Part shown: positions 34,027-43,961 of the stretch, piece after piece
Position numbering within the stretch: position 1 is the stretch's first letter
Layout: each line of letters starts with the position of its first letter
Assembly: GCA_947497085.1 (NCBI GenBank)
Contig: CANMFE010000003.1
Span: 369,940 to 433,939 of the forward strand
Source: an uncultured Sphingomonadaceae bacterium
Lineage (GTDB): Bacteria > Pseudomonadota > Alphaproteobacteria > Sphingomonadales > Sphingomonadaceae
Length of the DNA stretch: 64,000 nt
Direction of reading: 5' to 3'
The notes under the pieces: model-generated
Seen by the model: only the letters and a program-made list of their open reading frames with translations
The model's database searches: none
Told to the model about the DNA's origin: nothing
Position numbers and translations under genes: made by a program

Positions 34027-36801
34027 TCACCCCAGTCGCGCCAGTGCGGCTTGCAGGCGCTCGGCCTCGGCGGTTTTATCGGCATGGTCGGCGCGCGCCT
34101 TTTCCACCGCTTCGGGCTTGGCGCGCTCGACAAAATTGGTGTTGCTGAGGCGGCCTTCAAGCGATTTGGCTTCCTTCATCACGCCTTCCAGCGCTTTGTT
34201 CAGACGTGCTTTTTCGGCGGCAATATCGATCACGCCTTCCAGCGGCAGAACATATGTCGCGCCATCCACCACGATCTGTGCGGCGGCGCCATCGGGCGCA
34301 GTATCGCCAGTCACTTTTTCAAGCCGTCCGACGCGGTCCAGCGCCGCTGCCTGGCGTTCGATACGCGCCATCAGGTTCGCATTGCCATCACGCACATGCG
34401 CGGCCATTTTTGCGCCCGGCGGAATGTTCAGCTCAACCTTGGCGGTGCGCACTTCGCTCACCAGCTTGATGATCCAGTCAATCTCCGCCTTGGCATCCAC
34501 GTCTACATCGGCGCGCGGGTCAGGCCATTTGGCGACGATCAGGTCATAGGCTCGGCCGCCTTTATCCGCCGCCATGGAGTGCCACAGCTCCTCGGTTATA
34601 AACGGCATGAAGGGATGCAGCATGACGATGATCTGATCGAGAACCCAGCCTGCTACCCTGCGCGTTTCATCCCCCTCCCGCTCGCGGGAGGGGTTAGGGG
34701 TGGGAATGTCATGCGCTTCATTACCTGTTTCAGGCCCACCCCCGGCCCCTCCCGCGGGCGGGAGGGGAGATAGAACAGGCTTGATCAGCTCAAGGTACCA
34801 GTCGCAGAACCGGTCCCAGACAAAGTGATAGATGGTGTTCGCCGCCGCATCGAAACGCAGATCGGCCAGCGCCTTGTCGAGCGTTTCCAGCGTTTCCACC
34901 ACTTCGGAAATGATCCAGCGGTTGACCGGCAGGGTCGCCTCGGGCGCTTTCAGCGTGTCGCTCGCGCCAATACCACTCACTTCGCAGAAACGCGCGGCAT
35001 TCCAAAGCTTGGTGGCGAAATTGCGGTATCCCTCGACGCGCTTCTTGTCCATCTTGATATCGCGGCCCTGGCTTTCCATCGCCGCCATGAAAAAGCGCAG
35101 CGCATCGGCGCCATATTCGTCTATCAGGCCCAGCGGATCGACCACATTGCCTTTCGATTTCGACATCTTGCTGCCGTCATCGGCGCGCACCAGCCCGTGC
35201 AGATAGAGCCGGCGCCATGGCACCTCACCCATGAATTCAATGCCCTGCATCGCCATGCGCGCATCCCAGAAAAACAGGATGTCAAAGCCGGAAATCAGCA
35301 GGTCATTCGGATAATGGCGGGCGAGATCTGAACCGGGTTTCGCTCTAACTCCCTCTCCCTCAAGGGGGAGGGTTTCCATATCATCCGGCCAGCCAATCGT
35401 GGCAAATGGCCAGAGCGCGGAGGAAAACCATGTGTCGAGAACGTCTTCGTCGCGGGTGAGCGCTACGCCTTCGCCAGCCAGCGCCTGTGCCGCCGCTTCA
35501 TCTTCGGCGACATAGACTTTGCCATCTGCATCAAACCACGCCGGAATCCGGTGCCCCCACCAAAGCTGACGTGAAACACACCATGGCTGGATATTTTCCA
35601 TCCAGTTAAAATAGGTCTTTTCCCAGCTTTTGGGGACAATCTCGATCTCGCCCAATTTCACTGCCTCAATCGCGGGCTGGGCGAGCGTTTCGGCATCGAC
35701 ATACCATTGATCGGTCAGCCATGGCTCGATGACTTCATTCGACCGGTCGCCATAGGGCGTCTGGATCACGCGGTCCTCTATATTTTCGAGCAGACCTTCT
35801 GCTTCAATCGCGGCCACAACCTTTTTGCGCGCATCAAAACGGTCCAGTCCCAGATAGTCGCCCGGAATCAGGCCGTCCGATGTCTGGCACACTTTCGCCT
35901 CGGCATCGAGCATATTGAGCATATCCGCAGGTGCAAATCCTGCGCGCTTGCCCACTTCAAAGTCATTAAAGTCGTGTCCCGGCGTGATCTTTACCGCACC
36001 GCTGCCTAGCTCGGGATCGGCATGTTCGTCGGTGACAATCGGCACCAGGCGGCCCGTGATGGGCAGCTTGACCATCTTGCCGACCATATCGGCATAGCGT
36101 TCGTCGCTCGGATGCACAGCGACCGCCATATCGGCGAGCATCGTTTCGGGCCGCGTCGTGGCGACTGAAATCGCGCCACTGCCATCCTCCAGCGGATATT
36201 TGAAGTGCCAGAACTTGCCGTTCTTCTCGACCGTTTCCACTTCCAGATCGGAAATCGCGGTTTTCAGGCCCGGATCCCAGTTGACCAGGCGTTTATCGCG
36301 GTAGAGCAGGCCCTTGTTATAGAGGTCGACAAACACTTTCACCACGGCCCGTGTAAAGCCTTCGTCCATCGTAAACCGCTCGTTCGACCAGTCCATCGAA
36401 CAGCCCAAACGGCGCAGCTGGCCGGTGATCGTCCCGCCGCTTTCTTCTTTCCAGGCCCACACTTTCTCGACAAATTCATCGCGGGTAAAATCGGTGCGTT
36501 TCTGCTGTTTGGCATTAAGCTGCCGTTCGACCACCATCTGCGTGGCGATACCCGCATGGTCGGTGCCGACGACCCACAGCGCATCCTTGCCTTTCATCCG
36601 TTCATGCCGGATGATGATGTCTTGCAGCGTGTTGTCGAGCGCATGGCCGATATGCAGGCTGCCCGTCACATTGGGCGGCGGGTTGACGATGGTGAACGGC
36701 TCCGCATCATCGCGGTCCGGGCGGAACAGGCCCTTTTCTTCCCAATGGCTGTACCAACGCGCTTCAATAGCGGCGGGGCTGAATGTCTTTTCGAGTGTCA
36801 T
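34027..36801 (-). CDS. valS: Valine--tRNA ligase, with in-frame palindromic insertions
   Basis: A 924-residue class I synthetase that charges tRNA-Val. The HIGH motif is in [14 protein letters not shown], the editing domain (CP1) covers about 195-380, and KMSKS is in [12 protein letters not shown] near residue 545. The anticodon-binding domain and a C-terminal coiled-coil ([20 protein letters not shown]) follow. Two stretches do not belong: residues about 477-490 ([14 protein letters not shown]) and about 678-710 (from [14 protein letters not shown] to [10 protein letters not shown]), both translated from palindromic repeats that leave the frame intact. They lie before [13 protein letters not shown] and before [11 protein letters not shown]. 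The enzyme is presumably functional, as valS is essential. Confidence 0.95.
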   Translation of the reverse strand: MTLEKTFSPAAIEARWYSHWEEKGLFRPDRDDAEPFTIVNPPPNVTGSLHIGHALDNTLQDIIIRHERMKGKDALWVVGTDHAGIATQMVVERQLNAKQQKRTDFTRDEFVEKVWAWKEESGGTITGQLRRLGCSMDWSNERFTMDEGFTRAVVKVFVDLYNKGLLYRDKRLVNWDPGLKTAISDLEVETVEKNGKFWHFKYPLEDGSGAISVATTRPETMLADMAVAVHPSDERYADMVGKMVKLPITGRLVPIVTDEHADPELGSGAVKITPGHDFNDFEVGKRAGFAPADMLNMLDAEAKVCQTSDGLIPGDYLGLDRFDARKKVVAAIEAEGLLENIEDRVIQTPYGDRSNEVIEPWLTDQWYVDAETLAQPAIEAVKLGEIEIVPKSWEKTYFNWMENIQPWCVSRQLWWGHRIPAWFDADGKVYVAEDEAAAQALAGEGVALTRDEDVLDTWFSSALWPFATIGWPDDMETLPLEGEGVRAKPGSDLARHYPNDLLISGFDILFFWDARMAMQGIEFMGEVPWRRLYLHGLVRADDGSKMSKSKGNVVDPLGLIDEYGADALRFFMAAMESQGRDIKMDKKRVEGYRNFATKLWNAARFCEVSGIGASDTLKAPEATLPVNRWIISEVVETLETLDKALADLRFDAAANTIYHFVWDRFCDWYLELIKPVLSPLPPAGGAGGGPETGNEAHDIPTPNPSREREGDETRRVAGWVLDQIIVMLHPFMPFITEELWHSMAADKGGRAYDLIVAKWPDPRADVDVDAKAEIDWIIKLVSEVRTAKVELNIPPGAKMAAHVRDGNANLMARIERQAAALDRVGRLEKVTGDTAPDGAAAQIVVDGATYVLPLEGVIDIAAEKARLNKALEGVMKEAKSLEGRLSNTNFVERAKPEAVEKARADHADKTAEAERLQAALARLG
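34672..34767. repeat. Palindromic element inserted in frame in valS (distal)
   Basis: Two perfect hairpins with 10-bp arms, CCCCTCCCGC/GCGGGAGGGG, are at 34672-34693 and 34746-34767. They flank a pair of inverted segments (GGGGTGGG and CCCACCCC). The 96 bp equals 32 codons and is read through as Pro/Gly/Arg-rich sequence. Confidence 0.9.
35351..35372. repeat. Second palindromic insertion in valS
   Basis: CCCTCTCCCT and AGGGGGAGGG form a hairpin (one G-T pair) with a CA loop. It belongs to the family of the hairpin at 49032-49051. It encodes LPLEGEG on the minus strand. Confidence 0.85.
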
Positions 36802-36850
36802 GCTCCCCGCTTTAACGCATGGGAAGCGTTATTCAAGCGGGGAGTGGAGT

Positions 36851-38953
36851 CTATTTTCCTTCCCCATCACCAATATATTTATCCAGCCAGCGGAACACGT
36901 TCCTGTGCCACTGGATGGAGTTCTTCGGCTTGTTGATCCAGTGATTTTCATCGGGATAGATGAGCAGCCGCGAATCGATGCCCTTTTCCTGCAGCACGGT
37001 GAACGGCATCAGCGATTGTGTGTAAGGAATGCGGAAGTCTTTCTCGCCATGGATGACCAGCATCGGTGTCTGCCAGTTTTCGACGTGATTGGCGGGGTTC
37101 CATTTTTCAGCGTCCGCACGGCTCCACCACGGACCGCCATGATCCCATTGGTCAAACCACAGCTCCTCGGTCGAATAGGCAAAGGAACGCAGGTCGAATA
37201 TCCCGGCATGGTTGACGATGCATTTGAAACCATCGTTCCAGTTGCCTGCGATCCAGTTCATCATATAGCCGCCATAGGATGCGCCGAGCGCGCAGGCATT
37301 GGCGGTGTCGAGCGAACTGTCTTCTTTGCCCGCCGCGGCCAGGCCGAGCTTCAGGTCGGTGAGCGGTTTGCCGCCCCAGTCCTTGTTGATGCTATCGGTA
37401 AATTCCTGTCCGTATCCGACGCTTCCGTGGAAATCGACAGTGACGGCGGCATAGCCCTGCGATGCCATGACCTTGGGATTCCAGCGGAACGACCAGCTAT
37501 TGCCGAACGACCCCTGCGGCCCGCCATGGACCAGGAACGCAACCGGCAGGCGATCTGCATCACCGCGCGCTGTGCCCGTGGGTTTGATGATCTGCCCCCA
37601 GACAGTTTCACCCTCCGCGCCTGCGAAAGAGAAGCGATCAACAATAATGGGATCAATTTCGGCCAGCACTGCGCCATTCACGTTTGTCAGCTGTGTTACT
37701 GTGCCGTTCGCATCACGACGGTAGAGATCATTGGGTGCCTGCAGGCTGTTCTTCGCATAGATAATCGAGCCATCCGCGAGCGGTGTCACGCTGTGCACAT
37801 TGCCTGCGCCGGTCAGCCGGGTGACATTGCCGCTGGTCACATCAACGCGAAAAGCAGGGTGGTCGAGCACATCCTGCGCGGTGACGATCAGGCTTTTGCC
37901 ATCGCTCGCCCATGCGATTGAGCCAACCGAGCGGTCCCAGTCTTTGGTGAGGGCGCGTTCTTTCTGCTCGGGCGTTTTCAGCTCGCGCAGCATCACGACC
38001 AGTCGGTCGCTTTCATATCCGGGACGCTCCATCGCGGCCCATGCCAGATATTTGCCATCGGGTGAAATGGCGGGAAGCGTGTCAGTCGCCTTGTTGCCCG
38101 GCGTGAGATTGACGACCTGATCCGAATGGAATGATGCGCCATATATGTCGAGATTGGTGGACTTGGGTTCGTTGCCATCGGCAATGCGCATGGCATAGCC
38201 AATGCCCGTGCTGTCGGGCGCCCAAACGACTTCTTCGCCGCCGCCAAAAGGTTTGGACGGGCTGTCACCGACAAATTCACCGTCCGCCGCCTTGCCGCTG
38301 CCGGTGATTTTGCCATCTGCCATGTCAAACATGAAAATCCGGCTGTAATTGCCCGGCGTTTCCCAGCTGGACCAGTGGCGCACGAACAGCTCGCCATATT
38401 CGCGGCCCGTGCCCAGGCCATCATCCGCCCTATTGCCATCGTCATCGCAGCCAAATGTAGGGCAGTTTTTCGCGATATCGCCCCACACGGCGACACGCGT
38501 GCCATTGGGGGCGATATGATAGCCCGCTATATCGGCTTTCAGATCGCTGGCCTGTACAGGCGTGCCTGCGCTGCCATCCCCGGAAAGCGGAACATGCCAT
38601 AGCTGCTCCGAACCTGAACGGTCCGAAAGATAGTATAGCGCGCTGCCATCAGGTGCGAAGCTCGGGCTATGCTCGTCCGCACCATCATGGTCGGCGACCG
38701 CAATGGGTTGCGCGTTTTCACTATCCAGCCTGAGCAGATATAGCCGTGTCGAACGTTCGAAACTATCCGCGTCGGTCGAGGTAACCTGATAGGCAGCCCA
38801 TTTGCCATCCGCCGATACCGTCGGCGCGCCCAGCCGTTTCATTGTGGCCAGGTCAACTTCGGTCATAGGCCGTGCGGCAACTTCAGCCGAAAGGGTGAAA
38901 GGTGCGCTGGCAATGGCGAGGGCACACAGGCTCGCTTTGATAAAATGTTTCAT
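36851..38953 (-). CDS. S9 family prolyl oligopeptidase-like peptidase
   Basis: A 700-residue secreted or periplasmic peptidase. A signal peptide (MKHFIKASLCALAIASAPFT) is followed by a WD40-like propeller (about 30-430) and a C-terminal alpha/beta-hydrolase domain. The catalytic serine is in GASYGGYMMNW, the aspartate in HGEKDFRIPYTQS and the histidine in PDENHWINKP. Relatives (acylaminoacyl-peptidase, dipeptidyl-peptidase types) trim short peptides. It sits between popZ-like and valS genes, 49 bp upstream of valS on the same strand, so it is probably a later addition to that conserved neighbourhood. Confidence 0.92.
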   Translation of the reverse strand: MKHFIKASLCALAIASAPFTLSAEVAARPMTEVDLATMKRLGAPTVSADGKWAAYQVTSTDADSFERSTRLYLLRLDSENAQPIAVADHDGADEHSPSFAPDGSALYYLSDRSGSEQLWHVPLSGDGSAGTPVQASDLKADIAGYHIAPNGTRVAVWGDIAKNCPTFGCDDDGNRADDGLGTGREYGELFVRHWSSWETPGNYSRIFMFDMADGKITGSGKAADGEFVGDSPSKPFGGGEEVVWAPDSTGIGYAMRIADGNEPKSTNLDIYGASFHSDQVVNLTPGNKATDTLPAISPDGKYLAWAAMERPGYESDRLVVMLRELKTPEQKERALTKDWDRSVGSIAWASDGKSLIVTAQDVLDHPAFRVDVTSGNVTRLTGAGNVHSVTPLADGSIIYAKNSLQAPNDLYRRDANGTVTQLTNVNGAVLAEIDPIIVDRFSFAGAEGETVWGQIIKPTGTARGDADRLPVAFLVHGGPQGSFGNSWSFRWNPKVMASQGYAAVTVDFHGSVGYGQEFTDSINKDWGGKPLTDLKLGLAAAGKEDSSLDTANACALGASYGGYMMNWIAGNWNDGFKCIVNHAGIFDLRSFAYSTEELWFDQWDHGGPWWSRADAEKWNPANHVENWQTPMLVIHGEKDFRIPYTQSLMPFTVLQEKGIDSRLLIYPDENHWINKPKNSIQWHRNVFRWLDKYIGDGEGK

Positions 38954-39008
38954 ATGAAACTGCTACCGCAGACATGCGGGTTGCGGCAAGTATTATCCGC
39001 CCCCATTA

Positions 39009-39458
39009 CTAGCTTTTGCGGGTAATCCGGCTGATTTCGCGGGCGACCATGTTCTCGACAATCTGCGGCAGGTTGTCATCCAGCCACTGTGCCAGCATGG
39101 GTCGCAGCATATCCCTGACCATGGTTTCCAGCGAGGATTCACCTGACTGCGCAGACGCAGGGGCAGATTGCGGCCTGGAAAATGTGGACAGCGCCTCCAG
39201 CGATTCGCGCATCGCATCACGTTTCGGGTCGCTGACCATCGCGTCTTCTGCGGCAGGCGCGAAATCATCGGTTAGCTCCAGCACATCATCTTCATCGGCA
39301 ACGGTTTCGATATATTCGCTGTCACCCATGCTGGTTGCAACCGGCGCAATATTGTCTCTGCCTCGGCCAGTGACCGCATTGCGGTTGTCTTCCGCGATCA
39401 CTTTCTTGATCGAAGCCAGAATTTCCTCAACGCTTGGTTCCGAACCGCGTTCTGTCAT
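39009..39458 (-). CDS. popZ: PopZ-like DUF2497 protein
   Basis: A 149-residue protein with the two conserved PopZ/DUF2497 ends: EPSVEEILASIKKVIAEDN at residues 7-25 and LETMVRDMLRPMLAQWLDDN with LPQIVENMVAREISRI at the C-terminus. An acidic, disordered middle joins them. PopZ polymerises at the cell pole and anchors the ParB-origin complex in Caulobacter. Location near valS is the conserved alphaproteobacterial position. Whether it acts as a polar organiser here is inferred from similarity. Confidence 0.88.
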   Translation of the reverse strand: MTERGSEPSVEEILASIKKVIAEDNRNAVTGRGRDNIAPVATSMGDSEYIETVADEDDVLELTDDFAPAAEDAMVSDPKRDAMRESLEALSTFSRPQSAPASAQSGESSLETMVRDMLRPMLAQWLDDNLPQIVENMVAREISRITRKS

Positions 39459-39480
39459 GTGCTTTGTCCCCGGGGAATGG

Positions 39481-40974
39481 TTATTCGTCTATGGGGCCCA
39501 TTGTCGCGGTTTGTGCGGGCGTGTCAACGGTGCGTGTGGATACTGGTTCAGGCAGCGGATCGCGGCTCCAGTCATTCCATTTGCCATCGACGCGGTCATA
39601 ATTGTCCTGCGGGTCATAGAGAACCCCGCCATCCAGGCCCAGGTCGCGGGCCTCGGCGCGGCCCATTGCGGCCAATAATGTGAAGCCGGCGACATAGGCA
39701 TTGCGGCGCGCTGTCACCAGCTGGACCTGTGCCCTCAGCAATTCCTGTTCCGCATTCAAGATGTCCAATATGGTGCGGTTACCCACGCTGTTTTCGGCGC
39801 GCACGCCTTCCAGCGACAATGCACTGGCTTCCACGGCCTGCTGCGAAGATTCGATGACCTGTAGCGCCGCACGCCAGCTGGAATAAGCTGCCCGTGTCTG
39901 TGAAATCACGTCGCGCTCCACGGCAATGGCCTGTTCGAGCGCAGCGCTGTAGCGTGCCTGCGACTGGCGCACCAACGCGCCGGGGCGGCCACCCTGATAG
40001 AGCGGAATGGTGAGCCGGACGCCCGCATCGGCGCTCGTCTGAGTCTGACTTTGCGCTATATCATCTGCGGTTCCGGGGATATTGTCCGGGCCGGCAAAGT
40101 CGCCCAATGTGCCAAGAAAGTTGGAATAACCGCCATTGGCAAACACATTGACACGGGGCAGCTTACCACCATCGGCGACGCGGATGTCATAGCGGCTGGC
40201 TTCAATCTGTTCACGCGCGGCGATAATGTCGGGATTGCTGGCAAGTGCAATTTCCACGGCATCGACTGGTGATGCGGGCAGGTTGGGAAGCGGCGGCGGC
40301 GCCTCGAGATTGCCGGGCGGATTGCCCACCAGCTGGATATAGATTTCCTTGCTGCGGATCAGGTTGGCCTGCGCGCTTTGCAGGTCGCTGCGCGCGATGG
40401 CCAGACGTGAATCCGACTGCGCTATGTCAGTGCGCGTCAGGTCGCCAATTTCAAAACGATCGCTTGTCGCTTGCAGATTGGTTTCAAGCACTTCCACATT
40501 ATTTGCATTCAGGCCAACGATGGCCTGATCACGAATAACGTCCATATAGGTGGCGACGACATTGCTGAACAATGCGGATTCAGTGCCGCGCAGGTTGGCC
40601 TGTCCGGCTTCGACACGCTTGCGCGCCGCTTTGATCGAATTGCGGACAGAGCCGCCGGAATAGACCGGGACGGTAAGGTTAACGCCGCTTGTGAGCTGCC
40701 GCGAGGGGGAAATAAAGCTGGTCTGGTTCTGTTTCAGGAACTCGGTATGCGTTGTCTGATTATTTACGTTTGGGCGGCCATCTGCCTTGGCGATGGGCAC
40801 GGTTTCATCGGTAGCACGCTGCTGCGCCCGCGCTGCGGCCAGTGTCGGATTGGTCAGATAGGCGTTTACAAGTGCTTCACGCAAAGTGTCAGCCTGCACC
40901 TGCGTCGGAAAAGCGAACGCGGCAATTGCGGCGCCTGCCATCCATTTGCGGTATTGTGATCTGCGTTTCGCCAT
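39481..40974 (-). CDS. tolC: TolC family outer-membrane efflux protein
   Basis: A 497-residue outer-membrane factor. A signal peptide (WMAGAAIAAFAFPTQVQA) is followed by two repeated OEP domains, LREALVNAYLTNPTLAAARA being the first helix and VDAVEIALASNPDIIAAREQ the second copy. The protein forms the trimeric channel of RND, ABC and type I exporters. It is co-oriented with upstream pcm and downstream popZ, the usual order in alphaproteobacteria. The MacA/MacB exporter at 45.7-48.9 kb could use it. Confidence 0.94.
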   Translation of the reverse strand: MAKRRSQYRKWMAGAAIAAFAFPTQVQADTLREALVNAYLTNPTLAAARAQQRATDETVPIAKADGRPNVNNQTTHTEFLKQNQTSFISPSRQLTSGVNLTVPVYSGGSVRNSIKAARKRVEAGQANLRGTESALFSNVVATYMDVIRDQAIVGLNANNVEVLETNLQATSDRFEIGDLTRTDIAQSDSRLAIARSDLQSAQANLIRSKEIYIQLVGNPPGNLEAPPPLPNLPASPVDAVEIALASNPDIIAAREQIEASRYDIRVADGGKLPRVNVFANGGYSNFLGTLGDFAGPDNIPGTADDIAQSQTQTSADAGVRLTIPLYQGGRPGALVRQSQARYSAALEQAIAVERDVISQTRAAYSSWRAALQVIESSQQAVEASALSLEGVRAENSVGNRTILDILNAEQELLRAQVQLVTARRNAYVAGFTLLAAMGRAEARDLGLDGGVLYDPQDNYDRVDGKWNDWSRDPLPEPVSTRTVDTPAQTATMGPIDE

Positions 40975-41016
40975 TCTGATTCCCTCGGCTGAAAAGTGCG
41001 TACCTTAAATAAGCCT

Positions 41017-41706
41017 CTAAAACTTATAGCTTTTAGGTGCAACAAATTGTGACAGCGCCATAATGTCCGAATCGGCAAAAGGCGTAAGCCCGAATGTGCC
41101 GTTCCTTTTATGGCCCATGGCTATGCGTGTAACGCCGTTTTCGACCATTCCGGTCAGCAACCTGCCATTTTCGTCCAGCTGCTTGATGATAGTGTCCGGC
41201 AGCTGTTCGACCGCACCATCGATAATGATCAGAGAATAGGGTCCTTTGCGGCTATGCCCTTTGGTCAGGTCACCGCTTGCAGGTGTAATATTCCCGAAAC
41301 TGCTGAGTTGCGATGCTGCGTCACCCGCAAACGAAGCGTCTTCTTCCAGCGCGACAACCGAGCGCACAAGCGGGGCGAGCAAAGCGGCAAGATAGCCTGT
41401 TGCCGAGCCTATAATCAGCACATGGTCATCATGGCGAAGCTGTGCGCGATCAAGCATAAGGCCAGTGGAAAGCGGCGGATTTAGAACCCGCCCGCCTGCA
41501 CCAAGCGGCACTGCGCGGTCCGTATAGGCGGTCTGCCTGCGGCTTTCCGGCACGAAATCTTCGCGCGGGGTCACCGCCATGGCGCTGATAACGACAGGGT
41601 CATTTACATCACTGGGACGCAGCTGGCTTTCCACCATTACGCGGCGCATGGACGCAAAATCATTCTGGACTTCAGGCTGCGGGGTATCGGAAGTTGTGGG
41701 GACCAT
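41017..41706 (-). CDS. Protein-L-isoaspartate O-methyltransferase family protein
   Basis: A 229-residue PCMT-family protein of the type found directly upstream of tolC in alphaproteobacteria. The N-terminal block MRRVMVESQLRPSDVND and the SAM motif VLIIGSATGYLAALLAPL (G-S-A rather than the usual G-T-G) are visible, with PLGAGGRVLNPPLSTGLM for substrate binding. The second S in IIGSATGY and absence of the acidic residue suggest divergence from true isoaspartate repair enzymes. I use the ATG at 41706; an in-frame ATG at 41748 lies within a dyad and close to a TATAAT box. Confidence 0.88.
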   Translation of the reverse strand: MVPTTSDTPQPEVQNDFASMRRVMVESQLRPSDVNDPVVISAMAVTPREDFVPESRRQTAYTDRAVPLGAGGRVLNPPLSTGLMLDRAQLRHDDHVLIIGSATGYLAALLAPLVRSVVALEEDASFAGDAASQLSSFGNITPASGDLTKGHSRKGPYSLIIIDGAVEQLPDTIIKQLDENGRLLTGMVENGVTRIAMGHKRNGTFGLTPFADSDIMALSQFVAPKSYKF

Positions 41707-41748
41707 GGAAATTTTTATCTCGCTGCTAAAAATTGTCTTGGGCGCCAT

Positions 41749-41772
41749 ACTGTATTATAAACACAATACAGT
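41749..41772. promoter_or_regulatory. Dyad operator candidate upstream of pcm-tolC
   Basis: ACTGTATT and AATACAGT are perfect 8-bp arms around an 8-bp AT-rich spacer. A minus-strand TATAAT lies within it. It is 43-66 bp before the pcm start, suggesting a repressor site over the promoter. The rest of the 285-bp gap to tRNA-Cys shows nothing except a TTGACA at 41953 that may be the tRNA promoter. Confidence 0.45.
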
Positions 41773-41991
41773 CAAGCGATTTGAGATATCCTTACCGCCT
41801 CATATGCGCGACGCCAAGATGCTATAGCCGAATATCGACCAAATGCAGCCATTTCTATGCAGGCGCCACTCGGCATGGCTGAATACGCTCTTTTATAGGG
41901 ATCCCCAGCTGGCGGGATTGTGCCATAAAATGGCAATAACGATAAAGATACCTTGACAAAATGATGAAAGCCTAGCAATTGCGCGGGCGGC

Positions 41992-42065
41992 GGCCCGATG
42001 GCGGAGTGGTGACGCAGCGGATTGCAAATCCGTGTACGCCGGTTCGATTCCGGCTCGGGCCTCCA
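41992..42065 (+). tRNA. tRNA-Cys (anticodon GCA)
   Basis: A 74-base tRNA with encoded CCA. The acceptor stem GGCCCGA pairs with TCGGGCC, and the discriminator is T (U), as expected for cysteine. The anticodon loop TTGCAAA gives GCA at 42024-42026. The T loop TTCGATT is normal. Confidence 0.97.
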
Positions 42066-42196
42066 ATTGGCAATATTTGCCTAATTTGCCACTCCATTTT
42101 TCTCCTTACAGCACCGACAAGCTTGTCTGGCCGCATCCGCTGTGGCAATTATGATACGGTTTTGTGAGGGCGCCCTGATGCGCGAAAGGTTTCAGA

Positions 42197-43252
42197 TTGA
42201 ACAGCGTTGCCAATGAATCGCGCAAAGCGCAGCATAAATTGCGCGCCACAATGGTTGATGTGGCAAAGGATGCCGGGGTGTCCTTTAAAACGGTGTCGCG
42301 TGTCCTGAACGGTGAAGGGAATGTCCGGAACGAGACTCGCAAGCTGGTTCTGGAATCTGCACAGCGGCTCAATTATACTGTCAATGGTGCTGCGCGAAGC
42401 CTGCGTGTAGGCGGGCCGCAGATAATTGCCCTGCTGGTCGCCAATCCCAGCCGCAGCTATATTGAAAGCATGCATCTGGGCGCGCTAAAGCGGTGCCATG
42501 AAACAGGCATGCACCTCATTATGGAAGAATGTGACGACGATATTTCCGGTATCGCCTCAATGATTGACAATGCATCACCTGTTGGCGCGGTTGTGACGCC
42601 GCCATTATGCGACAATCGCGCTGTTATCAAGCTGCTACAGGACAGGGAAATCCCCCATGTGCTGATTGCGCCCGCTGACCCGCAGTCATCAAAAGGCGCT
42701 TCAATCAATATGGATGATGGCGCCGCTGCGCGGGAAATGACCGAATATCTTATCGGTATGGGCCATCGCCGGATCGCATTTATCAAGGGACATCCAGAGC
42801 ATAGCGTATCAGAAAAGCGCTATAACGGATATGTGCAGGCAATGAAAAATGCGGGCATTGCGTTATCCGAAGAGCTGGTGGAGCAAGGTCGTTTTTCGTG
42901 GAGCTCAGGGCTTGTAGCTGCAGAAAAGCTGCTCGACCTGCCTGAGCCGCCAAGTGCGGTTTTTGCAAGCAACGATGATATGGCGGCGGCAGTCATTGCC
43001 GCCGCCTATCGCCGTAATATCCATGTGCCTGGTGACATGTCCGTTGTGGGGTTTGACAACACGCAGGTCGCCGCAGTGATCAGCCCATCGCTCACAACAG
43101 TGAATCAACCCATTGCCGAACTTGTATCAGAAGCGGTCGGCATGCTTGCCAGTCAGATGCATCGCCACGGCGATGCGGCCGATCCGGTGTTTCTGAAACA
43201 TCATATTGTCAAACGCGAATCTGCAGGAAGGCCTGCAAAACCAGCCGGGTAG
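42197..43252 (+). CDS. LacI family transcriptional regulator
   Basis: A 351-residue LacI/GalR repressor. The HTH is MVDVAKDAGVSFKTVSRVLN (residues about 19-38) followed by the hinge helix AARSLRVGG. The periplasmic-binding-like ligand domain follows, with the usual VFASNDDMAAAVI and VVGFDNTQVA segments. The TTG at 42197 has GAAAGG upstream; the ATG at 42251 is an alternative that would keep the HTH. No sugar-utilisation gene is adjacent, so the target is unknown; regulation of a distant carbohydrate locus is likely. Confidence 0.9.
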   Translation: MNSVANESRKAQHKLRATMVDVAKDAGVSFKTVSRVLNGEGNVRNETRKLVLESAQRLNYTVNGAARSLRVGGPQIIALLVANPSRSYIESMHLGALKRCHETGMHLIMEECDDDISGIASMIDNASPVGAVVTPPLCDNRAVIKLLQDREIPHVLIAPADPQSSKGASINMDDGAAAREMTEYLIGMGHRRIAFIKGHPEHSVSEKRYNGYVQAMKNAGIALSEELVEQGRFSWSSGLVAAEKLLDLPEPPSAVFASNDDMAAAVIAAAYRRNIHVPGDMSVVGFDNTQVAAVISPSLTTVNQPIAELVSEAVGMLASQMHRHGDAADPVFLKHHIVKRESAGRPAKPAG

Positions 43253-43348
43253 CCCTAGCTTTCCGGCAGCCCTGGTTTTCCAATGCTGTGCTCAGCCTTG
43301 GTAAAGCCCGTTAACGCGCTGGCACTTTGGTAGCAATGCCAAGTGGGC

Positions 43349-43939
43349 TCAGCCCTCTGCCTGCGCCGCGTCAATCTGCCGGATGGCGGCCTCCAGCGTC
43401 ATCAACCGCCAGTTGCTGATGTCCACCAGCTCAGACACGGCATTGCCATGTAGCCGCACGAAGCCATGCAGCGTTGCCCAGAGAGTCAGCGCGAATTTCT
43501 GCTTCCTGGCACGCGAGGCATCCTTCGGCAGGAGCGAAGATGTGAGGGTAACCAGACGCTCAAAAGCCGCGATGCCCGCCTGCCGCGCTTCGGGTGAAGG
43601 CGTATAGCTGGGATCTGCCTCACCAAATATCAGCCGGTAATGCGCATTATATTGTTCGGCGATATCCAGATAGCGTTTCATGCCCAGCACAATCGCCTCG
43701 CGCGCACTGTGCCGCGTCATATCTATGTCCATCGCCGCGGACACTTTTTCGAATCCTTCAATATATAAAGTGTCGAGTATGCCCTGCTTGCCCTGAAAAT
43801 GGCTGTAAATGTTGATGGTCGACATGCCCGCACGTTTTGCAATCGCACGCACGGACAGCGCAGGCACGCCGCCTTTCAGGAACAATTCGGAGGCGGCATT
43901 CAGAATCCGGGTTTTCGTTTTGTGTTGTGTGTCGGCCAT
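43349..43939 (-). CDS. TetR family transcriptional regulator
   Basis: A 196-residue TetR repressor. The N-terminal HTH covers residues 10-56 (SVRAIAKRAGMSTINIYSHF then QGKQGILDTLY), and the helical C-terminal domain resembles the TetR_C-33/WHG group (TLWATLHGFVRLHGN). The gene is divergent from the flavoprotein gene. Two perfect 17-bp palindromes in the 98-bp spacer are almost certainly its operators, so it likely represses both itself and the flavoprotein. Confidence 0.92.
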   Translation of the reverse strand: MADTQHKTKTRILNAASELFLKGGVPALSVRAIAKRAGMSTINIYSHFQGKQGILDTLYIEGFEKVSAAMDIDMTRHSAREAIVLGMKRYLDIAEQYNAHYRLIFGEADPSYTPSPEARQAGIAAFERLVTLTSSLLPKDASRARKQKFALTLWATLHGFVRLHGNAVSELVDISNWRLMTLEAAIRQIDAAQAEG

Positions 43940-43961
43940 ACCGAGGCGGTATTAGCACAGC

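Noticed and set aside
33847..34773. Open frame antisense to valS and across the composite repeat
   Set aside because: The part [20 protein letters not shown] is the typical translation of a two-hairpin repeat; the rest is antisense to valS.
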